Part shown: positions 9,244 through 18,526 of the stretch, in pieces
Layout: every line of letters starts with the position of its first letter
Position numbering within the stretch: position 1 is the first letter of the stretch
Assembly (NCBI GenBank): GCA_900548875.1
Contig: URMA01000006.1
Span: 1 to 64,000, forward strand
DNA: 64,000 nt
Reading direction: 5' to 3'
Origin: an uncultured Porphyromonadaceae bacterium
GTDB lineage: Bacteria; Bacteroidota; Bacteroidia; Bacteroidales; Muribaculaceae
The notes under the pieces: generated by a model
Seen by the model: only the letters and a program-made list of their open reading frames with translations
What the model was told of the DNA's origin: nothing
Databases searched by the model: none
Position numbers and translations under genes: made by a program

Positions 9244-9251
9244 CAAAGATA
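9244..9251 (-). promoter_or_regulatory. Putative -7 box of yajC
   Basis: Minus-strand TATCTTTG in the nusB-yajC gap, 37 bases before the yajC start. No -33 box is found at the usual distance. Confidence 0.45.
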
Positions 9252-9260
9252 ATGTATTAT

Positions 9261-10190
9261 TTAGTTTTTGAATAGTTTGCCGTCCTTTTTTAGATAATTT
9301 ATTATAGAATTCAAAATTCCATTAACAAACTGTCCACTTTTATTGGTGCTATAGCACTTCGCAATTTCGATAAACTCGTTCATTGTTACTTTGGTCGGCA
9401 CTGACGGAACTTTCTCCAACTCGGCTATTGCAACAAGAAGGACAACAATATCCATAAAAGCCAGACGTTCCGTGTCCCACGACTCCTTTGAAACGAATTT
9501 GTCAATCAGCTTCATGTATTCATCCTTATTGTTCACTGCATTGACAAACAATTTTTCAGCAAACAGACGGTCTTCGTCGTCCTTGTATTTTGGCAGAAGT
9601 TCTTCATAGCCTTCTTCTTCAAAACGCTTAATCGTTTTAAGGACAAAAGTACCTACCGTATCCAAATCATCGTTCCAATACACGGATTTGGCTTCCAAAG
9701 CATCTGTAAGATTATCATCGACAAACACAACTTTCTTCAACAGATTTCTCCATAGTTCACAATCCTCCGCCAAAGAAGTGCCCGGTTTGTCCATATATTC
9801 CTGATAGATGTCAGAATTAACGATTTTATCAAGCATCAGACGCAAGGAAACTTCACTGTCAGCCCAGCTCACATTATTGTCTTTGACAAATTTTGTAAAC
9901 ATCTCACAACCGGAGATTTTTTTCACAAAAAGATTGTCGACAAATTTTGTATTTGGATTCAAATCTTCGTCCGTAGGCAAATACTTGTTTCTTGCATTGT
10001 CCAGACGTTCTTCCTGAAGGCGCACAAACTCAACAGGAAGCATCAGCAGATAGTAGTAAAGTTCATAAGCCTTGTCAAGACTCGTTGCCAATTCTTTTTG
10101 AGCTTCCGACATTCTTTTGCCTTCCTGGTCCAACAAGTAGGAATATACCATTTGGACAACTTTGATTCGTATTAAGATTCGATTTATCAT
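9261..10190 (-). CDS. nusB: Transcription antitermination factor NusB
   Basis: Binds BoxA RNA with S10 and promotes antitermination, chiefly in rRNA operons. At 309 residues it is about twice the length of E. coli NusB. The family NusB fold is in the C-terminal half, recognisable from FVNAVNNKDEYMKLIDKFV and PTKVTMNEFIEIAKCYS, while the N-terminal 150 residues form a helical extension usual in Bacteroidota (starts MINRILIRIKVVQMVYSY). A two-box promoter lies directly upstream, overlapping the end of rlmB. Confidence 0.92.
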   Translation of the reverse strand: MINRILIRIKVVQMVYSYLLDQEGKRMSEAQKELATSLDKAYELYYYLLMLPVEFVRLQEERLDNARNKYLPTDEDLNPNTKFVDNLFVKKISGCEMFTKFVKDNNVSWADSEVSLRLMLDKIVNSDIYQEYMDKPGTSLAEDCELWRNLLKKVVFVDDNLTDALEAKSVYWNDDLDTVGTFVLKTIKRFEEEGYEELLPKYKDDEDRLFAEKLFVNAVNNKDEYMKLIDKFVSKESWDTERLAFMDIVVLLVAIAELEKVPSVPTKVTMNEFIEIAKCYSTNKSGQFVNGILNSIINYLKKDGKLFKN

Positions 10191-10218
10191 ATCAAAAGAC
10201 GTTTTTATTTTTGACTTG

Positions 10219-10250
10219 CAAAGTTATTCGTTTTTCTTCAATTTTTCAAA
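10219..10250 (-). promoter_or_regulatory. nusB promoter
   Basis: On the minus strand TTTG (10250-10247), a 20-base spacer and TAACTTTG (10226-10219) match the Bacteroidota consensus exactly. The predicted transcription start near 10212 is about 22 bases before nusB. The -33 box overlaps the last codons of rlmB. Confidence 0.75.
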
Positions 10251-10986
10251 TATTAGAGCGTTGTCGGACAACCTCGTATATCAGAATTCCGGCAGCGACC
10301 GACACATTCAGGGAATTAATCTTCCCGAACATGGGTATTGCAGCCAAATAATCGCATTCACGAAGATTCTCATTGGAGATTCCAGTATCCTCAGCCCCCA
10401 TCACAATGGCAGTGGGCACTGTATAATCGAACGTAGTATAGTTTCTACTGCCTTTTTCAGTCGCGCCGACAATCATCAATCCCGACTCTTTCAGTTGCTT
10501 GATTGCCTTGTTGAGATTTTTTACGCGCACAACCGGAATATGCAACAACGCCCCAGCCGAGGTCTTGACAGCATCAGCATTTACGGATACACTGTTCTTT
10601 TCAGGAATAATGATGGCATCAACGCCGGAACATTCACATGTACGGGCAATGGCACCGAAATTTCGAACATCCGTTATCCCGTCAAGAGCAACCACAAAAG
10701 GCAATTTTCCGGCTTCAAAAAGTGAAGGAATCAGATCGTCAAGATTGTGATAGGCTACCGGCGAAAGGAATGCCACCACCCCCTGATGATTCTTTTGTGT
10801 AATCCGATTGATGCGTTCCACCGGCACACGCTGTGCAACGACACCATATTCCTTTATCACTTGAAACAATTCGGCCACGAGTTCCCCACTGATATCTTTC
10901 TTTATCAGCACCTTGTCAATATCTTTTCCGGCTTTTATTGCTTCAATGACAGCACGCAGGCCAAAAATATAATCACTTGTTTTCAT
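10246..10986 (-). CDS. rlmB: 23S rRNA 2'-O-methyltransferase (RlmB/TrmH family)
   Basis: SPOUT-class SAM-dependent enzyme that methylates the ribose of G2251 (E. coli numbering) in the 23S peptidyl-transferase loop. The protein is 246 residues. The N-terminal substrate-binding domain (about 1-75) starts with YIFGLRAVIEAI. The knotted catalytic domain has LDGITDVRNFGAIARTCE, AIVMGAEDTGISNENL and the final IPMFGKINSLNVSVAAGIL, which are the three TrmH motifs. It lies 3 bases downstream of recN in the same direction. Confidence 0.94.
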   Translation of the reverse strand: MKTSDYIFGLRAVIEAIKAGKDIDKVLIKKDISGELVAELFQVIKEYGVVAQRVPVERINRITQKNHQGVVAFLSPVAYHNLDDLIPSLFEAGKLPFVVALDGITDVRNFGAIARTCECSGVDAIIIPEKNSVSVNADAVKTSAGALLHIPVVRVKNLNKAIKQLKESGLMIVGATEKGSRNYTTFDYTVPTAIVMGAEDTGISNENLRECDYLAAIPMFGKINSLNVSVAAGILIYEVVRQRSNI

Positions 10987-10989
10987 ATT

Positions 10990-12651
10990 CTATTCAATAT
11001 ATTTCAATAGCGATTTAGCATTATTCACGGCAGCTTCATCAATTGTCGAACCACTAAGCATGCCGGCTATTTCCCGAATCCGCCCGGCTGTGTCCAACTC
11101 TTCTATATGAGTTACCGTCGTCTGCTCTTCGTCTTTTTTAAACACTTTGTAATGATGTGCCCCCAACGCGGCGACTTGTGGCAAATGGGTGATGGTTATT
11201 ACCTGAATACGCTCACCAATGCGTTGCATCATTTCTCCGATTTTATTTGCCACTTCTCCAGAGACACCCGTATCCACCTCATCAAAAATTATCGACGGAA
11301 GCTGCATGCTTTCGGCAATAATGGTTTTAATGCTCAACATCAACCGGGAAATCTCACCGCCTGATGCCGTTTTTTCAATCGGCATCGGTTTCTGATTTTT
11401 ATTGAATGCAAATAAAAAGGCCACCTTATCCTGACCATTCTTGTCATAAGGAATTTTCTCAAATGCTATTTCACAACGAATATTGGCCAACCCCAACGGA
11501 CGTGCCACCTCACATATCTTTTTAGAGAAATTCTCGGCTGCCCGTTTTCTTGTAGCACTTAATTCATCCGCTACTTTTGCCATTTTCACCTTTTCCGCCT
11601 CAACAGCTTTCTCCAGTTCTTCAATTTCGTTGTCCGAAGATTCAATCTCCGACAGGGACTTTTCAATACCCCGTTGAATTTCAAGCAAATCCTCCAACGT
11701 ATTGACATGATATTTCTGTTGAAGCGAATAGATGGCATTCAATCGGTCTTCTACACGCTCTAATTCTACAGGATCATCATTGAGCGTTTCAACCTTTCGG
11801 GAAACAGTTTCATAGATATCCTTCGCCTCGATGAGCATTGACTGTATTCTTTCGGACAAATTTCCTGACTCGTCATACAAATCGGCCAATGCGTCCAAAC
11901 GATGACTAACGGTCGACAACTGCGAAACCACAGAGTCTTGACCGTCACTCAAACAAGAACAAACATCCCACAGACTGGATTTTATTTCCGAAATATTCGA
12001 CAGCACATTAAGTTCTTTTTCAAGCTCCGTCTGTTCGCCCTCCTGCAATTTCAAATCAGAAAACTGACGCATCTGAAATCTCAAGAAATCTTCGTCCCGG
12101 CGGTTAGCTTCAATACGTTTCCGAGTCTCCGCCAATTTCCGACATGCAGCCGTATAGGTTTTGAAAGATGCGTTATAGGCCTCCTTTATCGGTCTGTTTC
12201 CTGAAATATTGTCCAACACTTCCAATTGATAGCCAGAGTCCAGCAACAAGGCATTGCTGTGCTGCGAATGAATGTCAATCAAATTCTGCGACAATTCCGA
12301 CAGCAGATTCAAATTGACCGGGGTATCGTTGATAAAAGCTCTCGACCGTCCATTAGGATAAATTTCCCGACGCAATATACATTCTTCGGGAATATATTCT
12401 ATATCATTCGCCGCAAAAAAATCCTGCAAACCATAATTTTCAATGTCGAAAACCGCTTCAATGACAGATTTTTTTTCTGCATTGCGTATAATTTTCAAAT
12501 CAGCACGCTGCCCCAACAACAACGACAAGGCACCGAGGATAATCGACTTTCCGGCACCCGTTTCACCGGTTATTATCGACAGTCCCTCATGCAAGTCCAG
12601 TTCGATGGAGTCAATCAACGCATAATTGGAAATAACCAACCGTTTCAGCAT
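10990..12651 (-). CDS. recN: DNA repair protein RecN
   Basis: SMC-like ATPase that helps chromosome cohesion and double-strand-break repair. The 553-residue protein starts MLKRLVISNYALIDSIEL, carries Walker A ITGETGAGKSIILGAL near residue 30, a long central coiled coil (about 160-370), then the signature TASGGEISRLMLSIK and Walker B IIFDEVDTGVSG. These are full-length RecN features. It sits in the dnaN-coaBC-recN-rlmB cluster and is separated from the DUF4835 gene by 2 bases, so it is probably read from the same transcript. Confidence 0.96.
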   Translation of the reverse strand: MLKRLVISNYALIDSIELDLHEGLSIITGETGAGKSIILGALSLLLGQRADLKIIRNAEKKSVIEAVFDIENYGLQDFFAANDIEYIPEECILRREIYPNGRSRAFINDTPVNLNLLSELSQNLIDIHSQHSNALLLDSGYQLEVLDNISGNRPIKEAYNASFKTYTAACRKLAETRKRIEANRRDEDFLRFQMRQFSDLKLQEGEQTELEKELNVLSNISEIKSSLWDVCSCLSDGQDSVVSQLSTVSHRLDALADLYDESGNLSERIQSMLIEAKDIYETVSRKVETLNDDPVELERVEDRLNAIYSLQQKYHVNTLEDLLEIQRGIEKSLSEIESSDNEIEELEKAVEAEKVKMAKVADELSATRKRAAENFSKKICEVARPLGLANIRCEIAFEKIPYDKNGQDKVAFLFAFNKNQKPMPIEKTASGGEISRLMLSIKTIIAESMQLPSIIFDEVDTGVSGEVANKIGEMMQRIGERIQVITITHLPQVAALGAHHYKVFKKDEEQTTVTHIEELDTAGRIREIAGMLSGSTIDEAAVNNAKSLLKYIE

Positions 12652-12653
12652 AC

Positions 12654-13583
12654 TTAATTATTTTGAGATTCCTCTTTAATTTGATTCAAACGCTGCCCTT
12701 CTGTCGGATACAACGGATACAACAGTTCATACACGGACTGTCGCTCGCTCACATTGGATTTGGAGTAGACATTCACAAGCTCGTCAAGTTTTGCATCCTT
12801 AAACATTGAAAGGACAACTGACATCGGAGCGACATCGTAGATTGACTTCAGAATTTGCAACGATTCCGTAATAACCGCTTTTCCTTTGTCCGGGCTCAAA
12901 ACCATTTCGTCAAGCCCCTTACGATGATAGTTGTATATAAGCGTACGGATAGAACTGGTCGCCTTGTCCGTAAATGCGCTCAGGACGGCACTACGGTTCT
13001 TATTGTCTTCGAACGCTTTCCAACCGCTTTCTCCTGAGCTTTGTGCCATTGTAACGACATTGTTTGCCTTTTCATAATACATGTCACCTCCATTTGGAGA
13101 AAAACTGTCGAAATCAACAGCAAGAATCAAAAAAGCGTAGAAATTGAGAATTGCAGTCAGATTGCTCTCCATCGTATTTTCCGAATAGACCAAAGGCTCA
13201 TTCTCCTGATAGTCGAACTCTACGTTTGTATCCTTGAAATTAATCAATGTCGTCGTATAGGAACTGTTATACACCGGCCGCAACGACTGTACCTGCAAAT
13301 CACATTTCATTGTCGTACCATCATAGCTGTTGACGGTCAGAAACAATTTGCACTCAATACGTTCGTTGGCAAGAAACTGGGCGTTTCCCCACTGGGTATT
13401 GTTCATATACTCGGTAATGGCGGACTGCAATGTCGTAAACACATTTTTATCCGTACCGGAAATCTTGTCACTGTTTACTTCCACCGTACAGTTCAATTCC
13501 TGTGCACGCAGAAGTTGAGGACACACCAAAAGCGTGACCAACAAAATCAAGTAACAGCGTAAATTAAGACTTCGAGTCTTCAT
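12654..13583 (-). CDS. DUF4835-type secreted protein
   Basis: A 309-residue protein with a signal peptide (about residues 1-27, cleavage probably after LRA) and no further membrane span. It has the pattern of the Bacteroidota-specific DUF4835 family: ELNCTVEVNSDKI at the mature start, then TTLQSAITEYMNNTQWG and a FYAFLILAVDFDSF segment. Function is unknown. The gene overlaps coaBC by 20 bases and abuts recN; from memory this position is conserved in the phylum, which suggests a core but unstudied periplasmic or outer-membrane role. Confidence 0.82.
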   Translation of the reverse strand: MKTRSLNLRCYLILLVTLLVCPQLLRAQELNCTVEVNSDKISGTDKNVFTTLQSAITEYMNNTQWGNAQFLANERIECKLFLTVNSYDGTTMKCDLQVQSLRPVYNSSYTTTLINFKDTNVEFDYQENEPLVYSENTMESNLTAILNFYAFLILAVDFDSFSPNGGDMYYEKANNVVTMAQSSGESGWKAFEDNKNRSAVLSAFTDKATSSIRTLIYNYHRKGLDEMVLSPDKGKAVITESLQILKSIYDVAPMSVVLSMFKDAKLDELVNVYSKSNVSERQSVYELLYPLYPTEGQRLNQIKEESQNN

Positions 13584-14781
13584 TTTGCCTTGAAGTTATC
13601 AAATCGACAATATCAGCAGCCACTTCTTTTTTAGGCTTTACCTCATAGGAATGGACACTGCCATCCTTTTCTATGATAGTAACCTTGTTCGTATCGACGC
13701 CAAATCCTGCCTGTTTGTCGGCCAACGAATTCAGCACAATCATATCCAGATTTTTTCGTTCGAGTTTTGATTGGGCGTTTGCCATTCCATTGTCAGTCTC
13801 CAATGCAAAACCGACCAACATCTGTCCTGGTTTCTTGATGCGTCCCAACGCAGCCGCTATATCCGGATTTTTTTTCAATTCAATCACAGGAATTTCATCC
13901 TTTTCCCGTTTTATTTTTTTCTCCGCCACAACGACAGGAGCATAGTCAGCTACCGCCGCACACATAATGGCAGCATCGGAATCAGGGAAAGCCGACAATG
14001 CGGCATCGTGCATCTGTTGTGCAGACTCAACTGCCACTACCTTGATCGACGGATGGTGTGCCTTGATTGAAACAGGACCGCTGATAAGCAAAACGTCGGC
14101 CCCACGCTCAGCACATTCTTCCGCCAAAGCATACCCCATTTTCCCGGAAGAGTAATTTCCGATAAAACGTACCGGATCTATTTTTTCATAAGTCGGGCCG
14201 GCTGTAATCATCACCTTCTTGCCTTCCAGATCTTTTCGGTGAGTCAGGAACTCTGCCACCACTTTAAAAATCTGTTCCGGTTCTTCCATTCGGCCCTTTC
14301 CTATCAGATGGCTTGCCAATTCTCCGGAAGCAGGTTCTATGATATGGTTGCCATAACTGCGCAACAGCTCCAAATTATGTTGTGTTGACGGATGAGCAAA
14401 CATATCCAAATCCATAGCCGGAGCAATAAACACAGGTGCTTTTGCCGACAGATAGGTAGTGACCAGCATATTGTCGGCCACTCCATTTGCCATTTTGGCT
14501 ATCGTGGACGCCGTGGCCGGAGCAATGACAACGGCATCAGCCCACAAGCCCAAATCCACATGGCTGTTCCAAGAACCCGTATTGGCCGTAAAAAACTCGC
14601 TGATTACCGGATGTCCGCTAAGTGCCGACAATGTGACAGGAGTAATGAACTCTTTACCTGCCGGAGTGATGACAACCTGCACGTCAGCACCCGCCTTTAC
14701 AAACAACCGAAGGAGACTTACCGCCTTATAGGCGGCAATCCCCCCCGTGATACCCAATATAATATGTTTGCCTTTGAGCAT
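13564..14781 (-). CDS. coaBC: Bifunctional phosphopantothenoylcysteine decarboxylase / phosphopantothenate-cysteine ligase
   Basis: Two consecutive steps of coenzyme A synthesis on one 405-residue chain. The N-terminal CoaC flavoprotein domain (about 1-190) shows ILGITGGIAAYKA, the active-site histidine region WNSHVDLGLWAD, and PAMDLDMFAHPS. The C-terminal CoaB ligase domain begins with KVMITAGPTYEKIDPVRFI and contains SGKMGYALAEE and the KKNPDIAAALG lysine motif. Its stop overlaps the DUF4835 gene by 20 bases, and its start abuts the exonuclease gene stop. Confidence 0.96.
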   Translation of the reverse strand: MLKGKHIILGITGGIAAYKAVSLLRLFVKAGADVQVVITPAGKEFITPVTLSALSGHPVISEFFTANTGSWNSHVDLGLWADAVVIAPATASTIAKMANGVADNMLVTTYLSAKAPVFIAPAMDLDMFAHPSTQHNLELLRSYGNHIIEPASGELASHLIGKGRMEEPEQIFKVVAEFLTHRKDLEGKKVMITAGPTYEKIDPVRFIGNYSSGKMGYALAEECAERGADVLLISGPVSIKAHHPSIKVVAVESAQQMHDAALSAFPDSDAAIMCAAVADYAPVVVAEKKIKREKDEIPVIELKKNPDIAAALGRIKKPGQMLVGFALETDNGMANAQSKLERKNLDMIVLNSLADKQAGFGVDTNKVTIIEKDGSVHSYEVKPKKEVAADIVDLITSRQNEDSKS

Positions 14782-15542
14782 TATTTCATTCTCAATTTAA
14801 TATTTGTCAATACGTTTTTCGTATTCTGAGGAAAATCGCCCTGCATCATCCAACCGAAATAACCGATATCTCTGCGAAGGACATCCGCAACAGGCTGACC
14901 TTTATATTTTCCAAAATTGAACACCTCCACATTTTGGTCGTTGAGCACAATTCTGCCGGCCAAATCCACATTCCGGTTTTGAGAGGAGAATTTCGACAAA
15001 TAGTCTACATCATTTTCCAACGTCGGATAACGGTCAAGCTGTGCCTTCAATACTTCATAAGTGGCACGCGTGTCAGCAGAAGCGGAATGCGCATCATTCA
15101 GGTCCTTATTACAATAGAACTTGTAGGCCGCAACCAGCGTACGTTGTTCCATTTTGTGGAATATTGTCTGAATGTCAATAAACTTCCGTTTTGATATATC
15201 AAAATTCACACCTGCACGGAGAAACTCCTCCATCAGCAAAGGAATATCAAAACGATTGCTGTTGAAACCTGCGATGTCGCAACCTTCAAAAACATGACTC
15301 AAATCTTTGGCAATATCCTTGAACAAAGGCTTGTCCTTTACATCGTCATCCGTAATATGGTGGATGGCGGTCGCCTCCGGAGGTATCGGCATACCCGGGT
15401 TCACGCGGATAGTCTTTTCCTGTTCCTGTCCGTTGGGGAATACCTTGATATAGGATATCTCCACAATTCTATCCTTTGTGATATTTACCCCGGTCGTTTC
15501 CAGGTCAAAAAATATCAACGGATTTCTAAGATTCAATTCCAT
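14781..15542 (-). CDS. DnaQ-type 3'-5' exonuclease
   Basis: DEDDh exonuclease related to the DNA polymerase III epsilon/PolC proofreading domain. The ATG at 15542 (MELNLRNPLIFFDLETTG, 253 residues) is preferred over an upstream TTG that lies inside dnaN's stop region. ExoI is DLETTG, ExoII is in AGFNSNRFDIPLL, and ExoIII is the HSASAD motif (HxAxxD). About 75 further residues follow the nuclease domain, with FNFGKYKGQPVADV, a small module seen in related exonucleases. Adjacency to dnaN (4 bases apart) supports a replication or repair role, but whether it is the replicative epsilon subunit cannot be shown here. Confidence 0.9.
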   Translation of the reverse strand: MELNLRNPLIFFDLETTGVNITKDRIVEISYIKVFPNGQEQEKTIRVNPGMPIPPEATAIHHITDDDVKDKPLFKDIAKDLSHVFEGCDIAGFNSNRFDIPLLMEEFLRAGVNFDISKRKFIDIQTIFHKMEQRTLVAAYKFYCNKDLNDAHSASADTRATYEVLKAQLDRYPTLENDVDYLSKFSSQNRNVDLAGRIVLNDQNVEVFNFGKYKGQPVADVLRRDIGYFGWMMQGDFPQNTKNVLTNIKLRMK

Positions 15543-15546
15543 AATC

Positions 15547-16671
15547 CTAACTATTTGCAACCATCATCGGCATCAACAATCCGATCCAATCTTCTTTTTC
15601 TGCCTGTTCAACAGGAACGAACAGTCCCGGACGAGCCGGATCTGAAACCTTGAAATAAATATTGTCAACCGAAATGTTGCTCAACACTTCAATGATTTTA
15701 TCTTTATTGAATCCGATTACGATTCTGTCGCCCGAATATTCACAACTTACAATTTCTTCAGCTGAAGTAGAATCCTTGACATCCTGAACACGAATCATAA
15801 TCTGATTGTTGGTAATTTCCAGGCTGACCAAACCCCCTACTGCCGCAAAAATTGCCACACGACGGATAGCGGTCAACAACATGGCACGGTCAACTGTCAC
15901 TTCATAAGGATTGTTGCGCGGAATTACTGCATTGTAATCCGGATACTTGCCATTGATCTGCTGCGTTGTCAACGTATAGGCATCCGTTTCAAACGATACA
16001 GTCTTTGTTCCCAATACGACTTTTACATCTTCCTCCGCCTTCGACAGAATGCCCAGCAGAACATTGGCTGGCTTCGCCGGCATAATAAACGAACTTGTAT
16101 ATCCGGTTGCAACCCGGCTGTTTATATAACGGACAAGTTTGTGAGTATCGGAAGCCACGAATCGGATTTCATCCGGTTTGATGTCCCACAGCACGCCAGT
16201 CATTACCGGACGAAGCGGGTCTGTACCGACAGCAAACACTGTCTTTTCAAGACTCTTTGTGATTTCCTCTGCCGGAATATGCATTTCCAGTGTATCCTCT
16301 ACCGTTTGTTCTTTCTGAGGATATTCGCGTCCGTCAATTCCGACAAACTTATATTCACCGTTGAGGTAATGAATATTGATTTCAAACGTATTGTCGTTCA
16401 CTTCAAACGTAAATCCCTGGTCAGGAAGTTCCTTCAAAAGTTCAAGCATTTTCTTAACATTCACAGCAAACGACCCTTCACCCTCACTTTGCAAAAGTTC
16501 GATACGGGTTGTTATTGTATTTTCCTGGTCCGTTCCTGTTACAATAAGCACGCCGTTCTTCAATGTAAACAAGAAGTTTTCAAGAATAGAAATCGTGCTT
16601 TTTGTGTTAACCACCTTGCTGACAGCAGACAAATGCGTCAGCAACGTCTTGCTTTGAATTGTAAATTTCAT
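15547..16671 (-). CDS. dnaN: DNA polymerase III beta sliding clamp
   Basis: Ring-shaped processivity clamp. The 374-residue length and three-domain repeat are standard. The start MKFTIQSKTLLTHLSAVSK and the C-terminal DPARPGLFVPV followed by GLLMPMM are family hallmarks. It is not next to dnaA or recF, as in many other bacteria, but heads the dnaN-dnaQ-coaBC-DUF4835-recN-rlmB run typical of this phylum. Confidence 0.97.
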   Translation of the reverse strand: MKFTIQSKTLLTHLSAVSKVVNTKSTISILENFLFTLKNGVLIVTGTDQENTITTRIELLQSEGEGSFAVNVKKMLELLKELPDQGFTFEVNDNTFEINIHYLNGEYKFVGIDGREYPQKEQTVEDTLEMHIPAEEITKSLEKTVFAVGTDPLRPVMTGVLWDIKPDEIRFVASDTHKLVRYINSRVATGYTSSFIMPAKPANVLLGILSKAEEDVKVVLGTKTVSFETDAYTLTTQQINGKYPDYNAVIPRNNPYEVTVDRAMLLTAIRRVAIFAAVGGLVSLEITNNQIMIRVQDVKDSTSAEEIVSCEYSGDRIVIGFNKDKIIEVLSNISVDNIYFKVSDPARPGLFVPVEQAEKEDWIGLLMPMMVANS

Positions 16672-16696
16672 ATATCGTTAAGTTTTTTATCTGATA

Positions 16697-16704
16697 CAAA
16701 AATA
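16697..16704 (-). promoter_or_regulatory. Putative -7 box of dnaN
   Basis: Minus-strand TATTTTTG, 26 bases before the dnaN start, matches TAnnTTTG. No good -33 box is present at 19-21 bases. Confidence 0.4.
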
Positions 16705-16735
16705 ATAAAAATAAATCAGCCGGAAAGCAGATACC

Positions 16736-17587
16736 TTATTTTTTGCGCTTGCCGGAAGCTGACAATGTCACTCCACCGTCAGCGATCAAAATCTTGCCCT
16801 TCTTATACAGGTACCCCAACGCCTTTTTAAAATCTTTTTTACTGCATTGGAACACGGCCTTAATCTCGTCAGGCGAACTGGAGTCGGATAATGTCATCTC
16901 GCCGCCGGCATCATGCAGATACCCCATGATACGATTGGCCAACTGAAACACACGTTCACCGCCACGCTCACGCAACGTGACATCGATTTTTCCGTCATCC
17001 CGAACGGTTTTCACATAAGCAGGAATTCTGTCACCCGGGCTCAACGGATCAAACAGGTCATTGTTATAAATCATACCCCAAAACAGATTGTCGACAATCA
17101 CCTTGTAACCCAAATCAGTTTTATGTACAGCCAAAATGTCGACAGTGTCGCCTTCTGAATATCGGGGAATACGGTTTCCGACATATTTGTTCAATTTCGT
17201 CGAACCGACAATACGTTTCGTTGCATTGTCAAGAAACGCATATACCACATAGCTTCCACCTACACGGATTTCCTGACTTTGTTCGCGGAACGGCACCAGC
17301 AAATCCTTCTGAAGCCCCCACTCCATAAATGCTCCGACTCGATTAACTTCAACGGCCTTCAACAATCCAAATTCCCCGACTTCAATCAGAGGTTTTTCGG
17401 TCGTGGCTATAAGCCGGTCCTCCGAGTCGCAGTAAATGAAAACGGAAAGTTCATCACCGACATTCATGGAATCGTCCACGTATCTTTTAGGCAAAAGTAT
17501 CTCTCCTGATTCACCTCCGTCGAGATACAAACCAAAATCAACTTTTTTTACGACCTTCAGATTATTGGTTTTTCCTATTTTTATCAT
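16736..17587 (-). CDS. CvfB-like S1 RNA-binding protein
   Basis: A 283-residue protein with several S1-type OB folds and a C-terminal winged-helix region, matching the CvfB/YitL family. ATG at 17587 (MIKIGKTNNLKVVKKVDFG) is chosen over an upstream start that adds nine atypical residues. S1 signatures are GLYLDGGESGEILLPKRYV, then GAFMEWGLQKDLLVPFREQ. The C-terminus has ALGYLYKKGKILI, a winged-helix recognition-like segment. CvfB affects virulence-factor expression in Staphylococcus; the role here is unknown. It is divergent from a lipoprotein gene. Confidence 0.85.
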   Translation of the reverse strand: MIKIGKTNNLKVVKKVDFGLYLDGGESGEILLPKRYVDDSMNVGDELSVFIYCDSEDRLIATTEKPLIEVGEFGLLKAVEVNRVGAFMEWGLQKDLLVPFREQSQEIRVGGSYVVYAFLDNATKRIVGSTKLNKYVGNRIPRYSEGDTVDILAVHKTDLGYKVIVDNLFWGMIYNNDLFDPLSPGDRIPAYVKTVRDDGKIDVTLRERGGERVFQLANRIMGYLHDAGGEMTLSDSSSPDEIKAVFQCSKKDFKKALGYLYKKGKILIADGGVTLSASGKRKK

Positions 17588-17633
17588 ATCTTTACGTTCA
17601 GAATTGAGCTGCAATTTTTTGTTGTTATAATTC

Positions 17634-17641
17634 TACTTTTG
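17634..17641 (+). promoter_or_regulatory. Putative -7 box of the DUF3298-like lipoprotein gene
   Basis: TACTTTTG, 28 bases before the start codon at 17670, in the divergent gap. No TTTG lies at the expected -33 distance. Confidence 0.45.
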
Positions 17642-17669
17642 TTGTTCAACGAAACCTAATTCATAAGCA

Positions 17670-18509
17670 ATGAACTATTTTTCTAACTCTCGGCTAATCA
17701 GCATAGCAGTTGCCATTTTTTCGCTTTGCGGATGTTCAAATCCATCAGGCACCTCCAACCAAAAGGACAACGCCCTTCTACAATTGGACTCCATCTCTTG
17801 CGTCGACTCCATAAAGGACATCGTCCAAAGCACAATTACCGTCAAAGCCGATATCGTATATCCAACATTTTACAAAGATAAGCAAAATTCAAAAGGCATA
17901 CAATCCCTTTTCGCCCAACATATCTTAAATATTCAGGAATCGGACAGCTTCGACATAAAAAAGGAAATTCACCAATATTCCCGCGACATACTGGAAGCCT
18001 ATAAAATGCCGCCGGCCAATGAGCAGATAGAAGAAACCGACAAAGATGAATACACGCCGACACTCCGGCTTGACATCAGTCAAAAAATCAACGTTGCCTA
18101 CAACGACAACGGACTAATCTGCTTCCGCAAGGCATCAGAAATGCGTAAAAACGGCAAGCCTACCATTCAGACGAACAAATATTACACGTTTGATCTAAAC
18201 AAAATGATCCGCCTGACGGTTCCCGACATAATCCAAACTGAGTATCAAAGCGAAGTCAACGAATTGCTGAAACAACAGCTGTTAAAACAAGAGGGCGTCA
18301 AGTCACCCTCCCAATTGTTTGATTTGGGATATTTCAACATTGAGAATCTTTCAGTGACCAACAACTTTTATTTTACGCCCAAAAGCATTATCTTTGTCTA
18401 TGAGCCATACGAAATTGCATGTTTCGCTCTCGGCGAAACCAAAATCGAGCTCAACTTCTCCGACATTGAAACTTATTTGAAGGACCCGAATCTGGTAAAC
18501 AACTTGTAA
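17670..18509 (+). CDS. DUF3298/RsiV-like lipoprotein
   Basis: A 279-residue secreted lipoprotein with lipobox LCGC (about residues 19-22). The middle contains a DUF4163-like part (ITVKADIVYPTFY) and the C-terminal half resembles DUF3298 (YYTFDLNKMIRLTVPDII, then FYFTPKSIIFVYEPYEIAC). The same domain pair forms the extracellular part of the Bacillus anti-sigma factor RsiV, which binds lysozyme; no such role is shown here. It is followed by rsmG 17 bases downstream. Family call is moderate, function unknown. Confidence 0.75.
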   Translation: MNYFSNSRLISIAVAIFSLCGCSNPSGTSNQKDNALLQLDSISCVDSIKDIVQSTITVKADIVYPTFYKDKQNSKGIQSLFAQHILNIQESDSFDIKKEIHQYSRDILEAYKMPPANEQIEETDKDEYTPTLRLDISQKINVAYNDNGLICFRKASEMRKNGKPTIQTNKYYTFDLNKMIRLTVPDIIQTEYQSEVNELLKQQLLKQEGVKSPSQLFDLGYFNIENLSVTNNFYFTPKSIIFVYEPYEIACFALGETKIELNFSDIETYLKDPNLVNNL

Positions 18510-18526
18510 CATCACATTCATAACAA

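Noticed and set aside
16141..16830. 229-codon plus-strand frame over dnaN
   Set aside because: Antisense shadow of dnaN and its upstream gap, without domain features.
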